Positions 44,489-52,466 of a stretch of DNA of 64,000 nucleotides are shown piece after piece. The stretch comes from Rhodanobacteraceae bacterium (GTDB lineage Bacteria > Pseudomonadota > Gammaproteobacteria > Xanthomonadales > Rhodanobacteraceae): NCBI GenBank assembly GCA_003142815.1, contig PLNP01000015.1:62001-126000 (forward strand). Direction: 5' to 3'. The notes beneath the pieces are model-generated. The model saw only the letters and a program-made list of their open reading frames with translations. It did no database searches and had not been told where the DNA came from. Position 1 is the stretch's first letter. Every line of letters begins with the position of its first letter. The translations under genes and the position numbers were made by a program.

Positions 44489-46055
44489 AGTCACGATCAT
44501 CGGCGCGGGCCTCATCGGCTCACTGTTGGCGACCCTGCTTGCGCAGCGTGGGTTTGCGGTTGGCGTATTCGAGCGCCGGCCCGATCCGCGCGAGGCCGGT
44601 TACGCGGGCGGGCGTTCGATTAATCTCGCGCTGGCCGAACGCGGTCTGCATGGCCTGCGTCTCGCCAGACTGACCGATGAAGTCATGCGGCTTGCGGTGA
44701 TGATGCGGGGGCGCATGGTCCACCATCGCGACGGTCACACGGAATTGCTGCGTTATGGACGCAATGATAGTGAGGTGATCTGGTCGATCAGTCGCGGCCG
44801 CCTCAACATCGCATTGATCGATGCGGCGGAGAAGGCCGGCGCGCGGTTCCATTTTTCGCGGCGCCTCGAAGCCGCCGACTTTGGCGAAACCGTAACCCTG
44901 CACTTCCGCGATGACGCGGATGGCGCAGCGCATGAGCATGTCGCTGCATTCGCGATCGGCGCCGATGGCGCGGGTTCCGCGCTGCGCGCTGCGATGAATG
45001 CGGTGCACCCGCTCGGCGAGCGTATCGAGGAACTCGGCCACGGCTACAAGGAACTCGAAATCCCGGCGTTAGCCAACGGGGGTCAGAGTGCCTTTTCCGC
45101 GCCATCGAGACATTGTGGCAATCTCCCTTCCCCTGCAAAACGGGGGACAAAACGGCAGGACTGCCGTTTTGAGCAGCATCAGCTGCCCGAAGGGCGAGTG
45201 CCAAGGATGGCGCGAGTTCACGTGCCCGAAGGGCGGAAGGGGGCAAGTGGCGAAGCCGCGCAGGCGGAAGGGGGCTTGAAAAGGCACTCTGACCCCGTTG
45301 CTCGCTTCGCGATCGAACCGAACGCTTTGCACATCTGGCCACGCGGCAATTACATGTGCATCGCACTGCCGAACGCGGAAGGCAGCTTCACGGTGACCTT
45401 GTTCATGCCCAGCCACGGCGATCCGAGTTTCGAGACGGTGGCGACGGCGGCTGCCGCGCACGCATTGTTCGAACGTGATTTCGCCGATGCGCTGCCGCTG
45501 ATTCCCGAGCTCGAACAGGATTTCGCCGCGAATCCGGTCGGCGTGCTGGAAACCCTGTATCTCGACCGCTGGTATCTCGACGCCCGCGCGCTGTTGATCG
45601 GCGACGCCGCGCACGCGATCGTGCCGTTCCACGGCCAGGGCATGAATTGCGGTTTCGAGGACGCGGTCGAACTGTCCGACCTCCTCGAAACCCATGCGCA
45701 GGATATCGAATGGACGTTCGCCGAGTTCGAGCGCCGCCGCCGTCCGAACGCCGAGGCGATCGCGGCGATGGCGCTGGAGAACTATGTCGAGATGCGCGAC
45801 TCAGTCGCCGACGCCGGCTTCCTGCTGCGCCGCGAACTAGGACGAGTGCTCGCCGGGCGCCATCCGGAGCGCTTCATGCCGCGCTATTCGATGGTCACAT
45901 TCACGCGCATGCCGTACGCGCAGGCGTTCGCGCGCGGCGCGGTGCAGGACGCGATCCTGCGCGAACTCTGCGTCGGCGAGACACGTCTGGATGGGATCGA
46001 TCTCGGGCGCGCCGACGCACTTGTCAAGGCGCGCCTGACACCTATCGCGGAGTGA
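44475..46055 (+). CDS. kmo: kynurenine 3-monooxygenase with an in-frame repeat insertion
   Basis: 526 residues against about 450 for usual bacterial KMO. FAD site VTIIGAGLIGSLLA, RSINLALAERGLHGLR, and the second FAD motif LLIGDAAHAIVPFHGQGMNCGFEDAV are intact. Normal sequence breaks after HGYKELEIPA and resumes at RFAIEPNALHIWPRGNYMCIALPN; between them lie about 75 Arg/Gly/Pro-rich residues encoded by a palindromic repeat. The insert sits in the substrate-domain beta-sheet, so activity may be lost or changed. It hydroxylates kynurenine with NADPH. ATG 44475 overlaps kynU. Confidence 0.9.
   Translation: MAKPEVTIIGAGLIGSLLATLLAQRGFAVGVFERRPDPREAGYAGGRSINLALAERGLHGLRLARLTDEVMRLAVMMRGRMVHHRDGHTELLRYGRNDSEVIWSISRGRLNIALIDAAEKAGARFHFSRRLEAADFGETVTLHFRDDADGAAHEHVAAFAIGADGAGSALRAAMNAVHPLGERIEELGHGYKELEIPALANGGQSAFSAPSRHCGNLPSPAKRGTKRQDCRFEQHQLPEGRVPRMARVHVPEGRKGASGEAAQAEGGLKRHSDPVARFAIEPNALHIWPRGNYMCIALPNAEGSFTVTLFMPSHGDPSFETVATAAAAHALFERDFADALPLIPELEQDFAANPVGVLETLYLDRWYLDARALLIGDAAHAIVPFHGQGMNCGFEDAVELSDLLETHAQDIEWTFAEFERRRRPNAEAIAAMALENYVEMRDSVADAGFLLRRELGRVLAGRHPERFMPRYSMVTFTRMPYAQAFARGAVQDAILRELCVGETRLDGIDLGRADALVKARLTPIAE
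45079..45296. repeat. palindrome-ended repeat element inserted in kmo
   Basis: Bounded by perfect 19-bp inverted repeats: GGGGTCAGAGTGCCTTTTC at 45079-45097 and its complement at 45278-45296. The inside is family E (ACAAAACGGCAGGACTGCC, CTGCCCGAAGGGCGAG, GATGGCGCGAGTTCACGTGC). No stop codon occurs in the kmo frame, and the length keeps the frame downstream. Confidence 0.88.
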
Positions 46056-46090
46056 ACTACCGCGCTACTTCGCCGAACCCTCACCCCAAC

Positions 46091-46140
46091 CCCTCTCTCC
46101 CACGGGGGCTTCCTTCGGTCGCCGGAGGGAGAGGGGTTTT
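46091..46140. terminator. hairpin after kmo
   Basis: CCCCTCTCTCCC (46091 on) pairs with GGGAGAGGGG (46128-46137) and is followed by TTTTG. An inner arm (CGGTCGCCGG) lengthens the loop. It fits a terminator for the kynurenine genes; it also has the look of a common intergenic palindrome. Confidence 0.55.
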
Positions 46141-46213
46141 GAAGCACCCGCTTCCGCGTCGCGACATCGCGCACGTGGTATCGCCGCGCACATGCCGCTA
46201 GCATGCGCGCGGC

Positions 46214-46864
46214 ATGCCCACGAACGAACTCCACGAACGCCCTGCCCTGCTCGAGGCCCGCGGCCTCGCGTTCGCGCGCAACGACGAGCCGATCTTCGGG
46301 CCGCTCGATTTCGCGTTGCACGCCGGTGAGGTCGTATTGATCGAAGGCGATAACGGCACCGGCAAGTCGACCTTGCTGCGCGTGCTGTCTGGCCTGCTCG
46401 AACCGACCTCGGGCGAAATCCGCTTGAACGGTGAACCGCTGACCCTCGCCCGGTTGTCGCCGCAGGTCGCGCTGCTGAGCCACCAGACTGGCCTCAAGGT
46501 CGAGCTGACCGCGCTCGAGAATCTTCGTTTCGCGGCGGGGCTCGGCGGACAGCGCGCCGGCATGTCGCCTCCGACCGCACTCGCCGGCGTCGGCCTTGAC
46601 GGCTACGCCGATGTGCCGGTGCGCCAGCTTTCCGCCGGTCAAAAGAAAAGAGTCGCGCTCGCGCGTGTGCTGCTCGCGCCGGTCGGCTTGTGGCTGCTCG
46701 ACGAGCCGTACGCAAACCTCGATCTCGACGGCATTCATCTCGTCAATCGGCTGCTCGAACAGCACGCGAGTCGCGGTGGCGCCGCGCTGATCACCTCGCA
46801 CGGCGCGTATGCGTACACATCCGGCACACCGCGAAGGATTCCGTTGAAGGCCGACCGTCCATGA
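46214..46864 (+). CDS. ccmA: haem exporter ABC ATPase CcmA
   Basis: 216 residues. Walker A EGDNGTGKSTLLR, ABC signature LSAGQKKRVALARVL, Walker B LWLLDEPYANLD and the switch histidine ITSHGAYAY. Short like other CcmA. With CcmB it forms the ATPase that releases holo-CcmE. First gene of the ccm cluster. Confidence 0.95.
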   Translation: MPTNELHERPALLEARGLAFARNDEPIFGPLDFALHAGEVVLIEGDNGTGKSTLLRVLSGLLEPTSGEIRLNGEPLTLARLSPQVALLSHQTGLKVELTALENLRFAAGLGGQRAGMSPPTALAGVGLDGYADVPVRQLSAGQKKRVALARVLLAPVGLWLLDEPYANLDLDGIHLVNRLLEQHASRGGAALITSHGAYAYTSGTPRRIPLKADRP

Positions 46865-46904
46865 GCGTTCCAGCCATTCGCCACCCGCTCAATCCTTCTT
46901 TGGT

Positions 46905-46930
46905 CATCCCGGCCTTCGCCGGGATGACGA
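46905..46930. repeat. family D hairpin between ccmA and ccmB
   Basis: TCATCCCGGCCTTCGCCGGGATGA, a short perfect palindrome of the family D type, inside the ccm operon. Confidence 0.7.
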
Positions 46931-46952
46931 CAATGAAAGGCAGGTGCTCGCC

Positions 46953-47636
46953 ATGAAATCCGGCACGACATTCGCCGCCTGCGCCGCGCTGATCCGCCGC
47001 GACCTGACCCTGATCTGGCGCCGGCGTGGCGATGCGCTCAATCCGATCCTGTTCGCGCTGATCGTGGTCGCGCTGTTCCCACTCGCGCTCGGACCGGAAC
47101 CGGAAAATCTGCGGCGGATTGCCGCAGGCGTCGTCTTTGTCGCGATCCTGCTCGCCGGCCTGCTCGCGCTCGACACGCTGTTCCGCGGCGATTACGAGGA
47201 CGGCTCGCTGGAACAACTGGTGCTGTCGCCGCATCCACTGTCGCTGCTGCTCGCCTGCAAGATCGCGGTGCACTGGCTGACCACGGCGTTGCCGTTGATC
47301 GCGGTCGCGCCGCTGCTCGGCGAGCTGCTGCATCAGTCCGAAGCGGTGCGCTGGGTGCTGCCCACCGCGCTGCTGCTGGCGACGCCGCTGCTCAGCCTGA
47401 TCGGCGCGGTCTGCGTCGCGTTGACGGTCGGCATGCAGCGCTCTGGTATGCTACTCGCCCTGCTCGTGCTGCCGCTCTACGTGCCGGTGTTGATCTTCGG
47501 TGCTGGTGCGTGCAATGCGGCGCAGATCGGATTGCCCTATGCTGCACCGCTGCTCTGGCTCGGCGCGGCGCTGGTGCTCGCACTGGTGCTTGCACCGCTC
47601 GCGTGTGCGGCAGCCCTCAGGATTTCGCTGAGCTGA
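46953..47636 (+). CDS. ccmB: haem exporter membrane subunit CcmB
   Basis: 227 residues, six helices; ALIRRDLTLIWRRRGDALNPILFALIVVALFPLALG and LDTLFRGDYEDGSLEQLVLSPHPL are typical. ATG 46953 has GGCAGG upstream; GTG 46944 is in frame but less likely. Pairs with CcmA. Confidence 0.94.
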   Translation: MKSGTTFAACAALIRRDLTLIWRRRGDALNPILFALIVVALFPLALGPEPENLRRIAAGVVFVAILLAGLLALDTLFRGDYEDGSLEQLVLSPHPLSLLLACKIAVHWLTTALPLIAVAPLLGELLHQSEAVRWVLPTALLLATPLLSLIGAVCVALTVGMQRSGMLLALLVLPLYVPVLIFGAGACNAAQIGLPYAAPLLWLGAALVLALVLAPLACAAALRISLS

Positions 47637-47921
47637 GATTGTCACTCAACCTTGGAAGATGCTCCCAAGCCATTCGTGCTGAGGTATCGACTGCACGCGC
47701 AGGAGCGCGTGCGAACAGCGACAAAACGGCAGGATCGCCGTTTTGCACAGCAAAGCTGCCCGGAGGGCGAAGCGTATGGATGCGCTGAATGCACCTGGCC
47801 CGGAGGGCGAGCGCCAGGATGGCGTGAGTCACCATGAACGGCGTCGCCTAACCGCCCGCCCTTCGATACCTCAGGGCGAACGGTTATTGGGTCGCGCTCG
47901 TTTGCCGCAAGATAAGCCGCA
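47637..47921. repeat. repeat-filled gap between ccmB and ccmC
   Basis: 285 bases without a gene, unusual inside a ccm operon. Contains ACAAAACGGCAGGATCGCCG, TTTTGCACAGC, CTGCCCGGAGGGCGAAGCG and GGATGGCGTGAGTCACCATGA (family E) and CCCTTCGATACCTCAGGGCGAACGG (family C). Confidence 0.7.
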
Positions 47922-48701
47922 ATGAATTCACTGACACTCTGGTTCCACAAGATCGGCTCGCCGCGGACGTTCTATCGGATCGCGGGCGCGGTGGCGCCGT
48001 GGTGCTACGGGGCCGCGCTCGCGCTCGGCGCGGTCGGACTCTACGGCGGCCTGGTGCTCGCGCCGACCGACTACCAGCAGGGCGATGCGTACCGGATCAT
48101 CTTCATCCATGTGCCCTGCGCGTGGATGGGCCTGTTCGCATACATCTTCATGGCCGCGAACGCGTTCATCGCGCTGGTCTGGCGGATCAAGCTCAGCGAA
48201 ATCCTCAGCATGGCGAGCGCGCCGGTCGGCGCCGCGTTCACCTTCATCACCCTCGTCACCGGCTCGCTGTGGGGCAAGCCCATGTGGGGCACCTGGTGGA
48301 CCTGGGACGCGCGCTTGACCTCGGAACTCGTCTTGCTGTTCCTCTACCTCGGCGTGATCGGCCTGTATCATGCGATCGAAGACCGCCGCCAGGCCGCGCG
48401 CGCGGCCGGATTCCTCGCTTTGATCGGTATCGTGAATCTGCCGATCGTGCATTTCTCGGTGAATTGGTGGAACACGTTGCATCAAGGCTCGACGGTGCGC
48501 CTGCTTGGGCCCTCGAAGATCGATGCGGCGATGCTGTGGCCGCTGCTCACAATGGCGCTGGCGACGCATCTATATTTTTTCGGTAGCCTGCTCTTGCGCA
48601 CGCGCATCGGCCTGCTCGAACTCGACGGCGGCAAGGACTGGGCGCGCTCGATCGCACTCGGCGAGTCACATGAACGCGCGGGAGCACGCACGCATGGCTG
48701 A
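47922..48701 (+). CDS. ccmC: haem transporter CcmC
   Basis: 259 residues, six helices. Tryptophan-rich haem motif WGKPMWGTWWTWDARLTSELVL with flanking histidines in IIFIHVPCAWMG and IVHFSVNWWNTLHQG. Loads haem on CcmE in the periplasm. Overlaps ccmD by 8 bases. Confidence 0.96.
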   Translation: MNSLTLWFHKIGSPRTFYRIAGAVAPWCYGAALALGAVGLYGGLVLAPTDYQQGDAYRIIFIHVPCAWMGLFAYIFMAANAFIALVWRIKLSEILSMASAPVGAAFTFITLVTGSLWGKPMWGTWWTWDARLTSELVLLFLYLGVIGLYHAIEDRRQAARAAGFLALIGIVNLPIVHFSVNWWNTLHQGSTVRLLGPSKIDAAMLWPLLTMALATHLYFFGSLLLRTRIGLLELDGGKDWARSIALGESHERAGARTHG

Positions 48702-48870
48702 GTTCCTCGCGATGGGCGGCTACGGCGGCTACGTCTGGCCCTCGTATGCGGTGTTCTTCATCGTGCTGGCGATCGACGCATTCGCACCACGCGTGCAACG
48801 CAAGCGCGTGCTCGCGGAACTGCGCGGGCGCCTGAAGCGGCGCCAGCCGCGCAACGAGGCTGCATCATGA
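48694..48870 (+). CDS. ccmD: haem exporter protein CcmD
   Basis: 58 residues, single helix: MAEFLAMGGYGGYVWPSYAVFFIVLAIDAF then a basic tail RKRVLAELRGRLKRRQ. The GGYGGYVWPSY motif is the CcmD hallmark. Overlaps ccmC and ccmE (ATGA). Confidence 0.93.
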   Translation: MAEFLAMGGYGGYVWPSYAVFFIVLAIDAFAPRVQRKRVLAELRGRLKRRQPRNEAAS

Positions 48871-49322
48871 CCCCGACCCGCAAACGCCGTTTAATCGTGA
48901 TCTCGCTGGTACTGGCTGCCGTCGCGGTTGCCGCCGGTCTGACCGTGCTCGCGCTGCAACAGAACATGACCTATCTGTTCTCGCCGAGTGAGGTCGAGAT
49001 CGGGCGGGCGCCGGCGTCGGCACGCTTCCGCCTCGGCGGTATCGTGCTGGAAAAATCGGTCAAGCGCTCGAACGATTCGCTTAGGATCGACTTCATCGTC
49101 ACCGACCGCTTCAAGGATATGCCGGTCGAGTACACCGGCATCCTGCCGGACCTGTTCCGCGAGGGCCAGAGCATCGTCGCGACCGGCGCCATGCATGATG
49201 GCCGTTTTGTCGCTACCGAAGTGCTGGCCAAGCACGACGAAACCTACATGCCCAAGGAAGTCGCCGACGCGATCGCGAAGGCGAAGGCGAAGGCGAGGAA
49301 GGGGGCAGAGGCTAGAGACTAG
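48867..49322 (+). CDS. ccmE: cytochrome c-type biogenesis haem chaperone CcmE
   Basis: 151 residues: N-terminal anchor helix after TRKRR, OB-like domain, and the covalent haem-binding H123 with Y127 in AKHDETYMPKE. The terminal residues (KAKAKARKGAEARD) and TAG stop run into an inverted-repeat element, so the natural C-terminus may have been altered. Confidence 0.95.
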   Translation: MTPTRKRRLIVISLVLAAVAVAAGLTVLALQQNMTYLFSPSEVEIGRAPASARFRLGGIVLEKSVKRSNDSLRIDFIVTDRFKDMPVEYTGILPDLFREGQSIVATGAMHDGRFVATEVLAKHDETYMPKEVADAIAKAKAKARKGAEARD

Positions 49323-49465
49323 GGGCTAGGGCGCTCTGCACGAAGCGCTTTCGCCAGATTGGAAATTCAACAACAAGATCTAGCCTGTCTACCACCTTTC
49401 ACGCACTCTATACGCTCAAACCCGCGCCCTAGCCCCTAGCCCCCAGCCTCTAATCTCTAGCCTCT
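49307..49465. repeat. CTAG-rich inverted-repeat element between ccmE and ccmF
   Basis: Left arm 49307-49334 (AGAGGCTAGAGACTAGGGGC...) and right arm 49424-49465 (GCGCCCTAGCCCCTAG ... CTCTAGCCTCT) are inverted copies around 90 bases of A+T-richer sequence. The left arm includes the ccmE stop and the right arm abuts the ccmF ATG, leaving ccmF without a ribosome site. Confidence 0.75.
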
Positions 49466-51406
49466 ATGGTTCCCGAACTCGGCCAATTCGCGCTGATCCT
49501 CGCCCTGCTGCTCTCGATCGCACAGTGCGTACTGCCGATCCTCGGCGCGCAGCTCGGCAATCGCGCGCTGATCGCGGTCGCACGCCCTGCGGTCGCCGGA
49601 CAGGCCGTGTTCGTCGTGCTCGCGTTCGCGATTCTCACCTACGCGTTCGTGAGCCAGGATTTCTCGGTCGCGTATGTCGCGCAGAATTCGAACTCGTTGC
49701 TGCCGTGGTACTACCGTTTCTCGGCGGTGTGGGGCGCGCATGAAGGCTCGCTGCTGCTGTGGGTGCTGATCCTCAACATCTGGACCGTTGCGGTCGCCGC
49801 GTTCAGCCGTCGCCTTCCCGACGACTTCATGGCGCGCGTGCTCGGCGTGCTCGGTTTCATCAGCTTTGGCTTCCTGCTATTTACTTTATTGACCTCCAAT
49901 CCATTCGCGCGCGTCCTGCCGATGCCGCTCGATGGCAACGACCTCAATCCCGTGCTGCAGGACCCGGGCCTGATCATGCATCCACCGATGCTCTACACCG
50001 GCTATGTCGGCTTCTCGGTCGCGTTCGCGTTCGCGCTGGCGGCGCTGCTCGGTGGCGAACTCGATGTGCGCTGGGTGCGCTGGGCGCGGCCGTGGACGAA
50101 TGTCGCCTGGGGCTTTCTGACCCTTGGCATCGCACTCGGCAGCTGGTGGGCGTACTACGAACTCGGCTGGGGCGGCTGGTGGTTCTGGGATCCGGTCGAG
50201 AACGCGTCGTTCATGCCGTGGCTGGTCGGCACCGCGCTGATCCACTCGCAGGCGGTCACCGACAAGCGTGGCTCGTTCCGCGCCTGGACGTTGCTGCTCG
50301 CGATCTTCGCATTCTCGCTGTCGTTGCTCGGCACCTTCCTGGTGCGCTCGGGCGTCTTGACCAGCGTGCATTCGTTCGCGAGCGACCCCAAGCGCGGCCT
50401 TTTCATCCTCGCCTTTCTCGCCACCGTGGTCGGCGGTTCGCTGCTGATCTATGCAGTGCGCGCGCCAAAGGTAGCCGGCGGCGAACCCTTCGCGGCGGTG
50501 TCGCGTGAAACCGCACTGCTGGTCAACAACCTGATGTTCGTCTGCGCAGCGGCGATGGTGCTGCTCGGCACCTTGTATCCTCTGATCGGCGAGGCGCTGG
50601 ACCTCGGCCGCATCTCGGTCGGACCACCGTATTTCGGCTTCATGTTCGTGCTGCTGATGCTGCCGGTTGTATTGCTGCTGCCGTTCGGGCCGTTGATGAA
50701 ATGGCGCCAGGGCAGCCTTCGCGGCGCGATCCGCACCTTGCGTCCCGCCCTGCTGCTCGCGGTGATTGCCGTCGTCATCGCCTGGGCGATCACGCGTGAT
50801 CTGCCGTGGAAAGGGTTGCTCGGCGTCGCCGCCTCGGTCTGGATCGGCCTCGGCATCCTGAGCTATGCGCTGATGCGCTGGCGCAACGCGCCGCGCGGAC
50901 GCCGCTATACGCCGGAAATGATCGGCATGATCTGCGCGCATTTCGGCGTCGCGATCTTCATCGCCGGCGTACTGATCGTCGAGGCGACCAGCGTCGAAAA
51001 AGACATTCGCCTCGCACCAAACCAGAGCGTCACGATCGGCGCGCTGAGCTTCCGCTTCGACGGCGTCAAGCAGGCACAAGGTCCGAACTTCACCGCCCAG
51101 CAAGGTACGATCAGCGTGCTCAAGGACGGCGCGGTCATCGCGACGATGAATCCGCAGAAGCGCACGTATTCGCGCAACGCGCAGGTGCAGACCGAATCGG
51201 CGATTGATCCGGGCTTGTTCCGCGACATCTACGTCGCGCTCGGCGAGCCGGTGGGCGACAACGGCGCCTGGGCGGTGCGCGTCTATGTGAAACCATTCGT
51301 GCGCTGGATCTGGCTCGGCGCGCTGTTCATGATGCTCGGCGGCTTCGTTGCGGCCGCGGATCGGCGTTTCCGCGCGACGGCAATGCCCTCGCAAACGATC
51401 GCATGA
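49466..51406 (+). CDS. ccmF: cytochrome c haem lyase subunit CcmF
   Basis: 646 residues, about 15 helices. WWD region ELGWGGWWFWDPVENASFMPWLVGTALIHS plus conserved WGAHEGSLLLWV and HPPMLYTGYVGFSVAFAF. Joins haem vinyl groups to CXXCH of apocytochromes with CcmH. MVPELGQFALIL is the family N-terminus, supporting ATG 49466 despite the absent ribosome site. Confidence 0.96.
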   Translation: MVPELGQFALILALLLSIAQCVLPILGAQLGNRALIAVARPAVAGQAVFVVLAFAILTYAFVSQDFSVAYVAQNSNSLLPWYYRFSAVWGAHEGSLLLWVLILNIWTVAVAAFSRRLPDDFMARVLGVLGFISFGFLLFTLLTSNPFARVLPMPLDGNDLNPVLQDPGLIMHPPMLYTGYVGFSVAFAFALAALLGGELDVRWVRWARPWTNVAWGFLTLGIALGSWWAYYELGWGGWWFWDPVENASFMPWLVGTALIHSQAVTDKRGSFRAWTLLLAIFAFSLSLLGTFLVRSGVLTSVHSFASDPKRGLFILAFLATVVGGSLLIYAVRAPKVAGGEPFAAVSRETALLVNNLMFVCAAAMVLLGTLYPLIGEALDLGRISVGPPYFGFMFVLLMLPVVLLLPFGPLMKWRQGSLRGAIRTLRPALLLAVIAVVIAWAITRDLPWKGLLGVAASVWIGLGILSYALMRWRNAPRGRRYTPEMIGMICAHFGVAIFIAGVLIVEATSVEKDIRLAPNQSVTIGALSFRFDGVKQAQGPNFTAQQGTISVLKDGAVIATMNPQKRTYSRNAQVQTESAIDPGLFRDIYVALGEPVGDNGAWAVRVYVKPFVRWIWLGALFMMLGGFVAAADRRFRATAMPSQTIA

Positions 51407-51948
51407 ACACCCGTCTGTTGCCGTTCGTCGGTTTCATGCTGGTGGCCGCGTTGCTCGGCTTCGGCATCTGGTGGAGCATGTACCACGATATGCACGAAAT
51501 ACCGTCGCCGCTGATCGACAAACCCGCACCGACGTTCGTGTTGCCGACGCTCGACGATCCGGTACGCAAGATCGGCAGCAGGGATCTCGCCGGTGAACCG
51601 TACCTGCTCAACGTATTCGCGAGCTGGTGCGTCGCCTGCCGCGAAGAACATCCCATCCTGATGAGCGAAGGCAAGCGCATCGGCATCAAGTTGGTCGGTT
51701 TCGACTGGGAGGACGACCCCGCCGATGCGAAGCGGTGGATCGCGCAATTCGGCAATCCCTACGACGTGATTCTCGCCGACTTTCCGGGCAACGTCGCGAT
51801 CGACTTCGGCGTGACCGGGGCACCGGAAACGTTTCTCGTCGATGCGGAAGGCGTGATCCGCTACAAATACATCAGCCCGCTGACACCCGAAGTCATCGCG
51901 ACGCAGCTGATGCCACGGATCGCCGCAATGAAGAAGGGCGGGAAATGA
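51403..51948 (+). CDS. ccmG: thiol:disulfide interchange protein CcmG/DsbE
   Basis: 181 residues. N-terminal anchor helix, then a thioredoxin fold with C76-x-x-C79 (FASWCVACREEHP) and the cis-Pro loop GVTGAPETFLVD. Keeps apocytochrome cysteines reduced. ATGA overlap with ccmF. Confidence 0.95.
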   Translation: MNTRLLPFVGFMLVAALLGFGIWWSMYHDMHEIPSPLIDKPAPTFVLPTLDDPVRKIGSRDLAGEPYLLNVFASWCVACREEHPILMSEGKRIGIKLVGFDWEDDPADAKRWIAQFGNPYDVILADFPGNVAIDFGVTGAPETFLVDAEGVIRYKYISPLTPEVIATQLMPRIAAMKKGGK

Positions 51949-52016
51949 ATACTGCTGTCCAGACCATACGACGCGCTCCCTCTTCCCCATCTATTCGATG
52001 GGTGAGAGGAGAAATC

Positions 52017-52466
52017 ATGCTCCTCGTCGTCATGTTTCTGGTCGCATCATTTGTCGCGTTCTCATCGCTGACCTTCGCCGCTGTCGACCCACTACCCTTC
52101 AAGAACCACGCCGAGGAACTGCGCTTCCAAGCCCTGACCAAGCAGCTTCGCTGCGTAGTCTGCCAGAACGAAAGCCTTGCCGATTCCGGCGCGCCGCTGG
52201 CCGCTGACCTGCGCCGGGATGTATTCGAACAAATGCAGGCCGGCAAGAGCGATGCCGAAATCAAGACCTGGCTGACCGCACGCTACAGCGACTACGTGCT
52301 GTACGACCCACCGCTGCGCACCGGCACGTGGCTGCTCTGGTTCGGCCCTCTGCTGGTGCTGCTCGCCGGCGGCGCCGTGGTCGCGGTCAATGTGCGCCGG
52401 CGTGCGAAAACAGCGCGCGTGGCCGCAAGCACGCGGCCGGACAGCGATATCGAGGACGACTGGTAA
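52017..52466 (+). CDS. ccmH: cytochrome c-type biogenesis protein CcmH
   Basis: 149 residues: signal/anchor helix, redox motif C46-V-V-C49 (KQLRCVVCQNESLADSGAPLA), TARYSDYVLYDPPLRTGTWLLWFGP, then a second helix. ATG 52017 has AGAGGAG just upstream; an in-frame ATG at 51945 overlaps the ccmG stop and would add 24 residues. Confidence 0.93.
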   Translation: MLLVVMFLVASFVAFSSLTFAAVDPLPFKNHAEELRFQALTKQLRCVVCQNESLADSGAPLAADLRRDVFEQMQAGKSDAEIKTWLTARYSDYVLYDPPLRTGTWLLWFGPLLVLLAGGAVVAVNVRRRAKTARVAASTRPDSDIEDDW

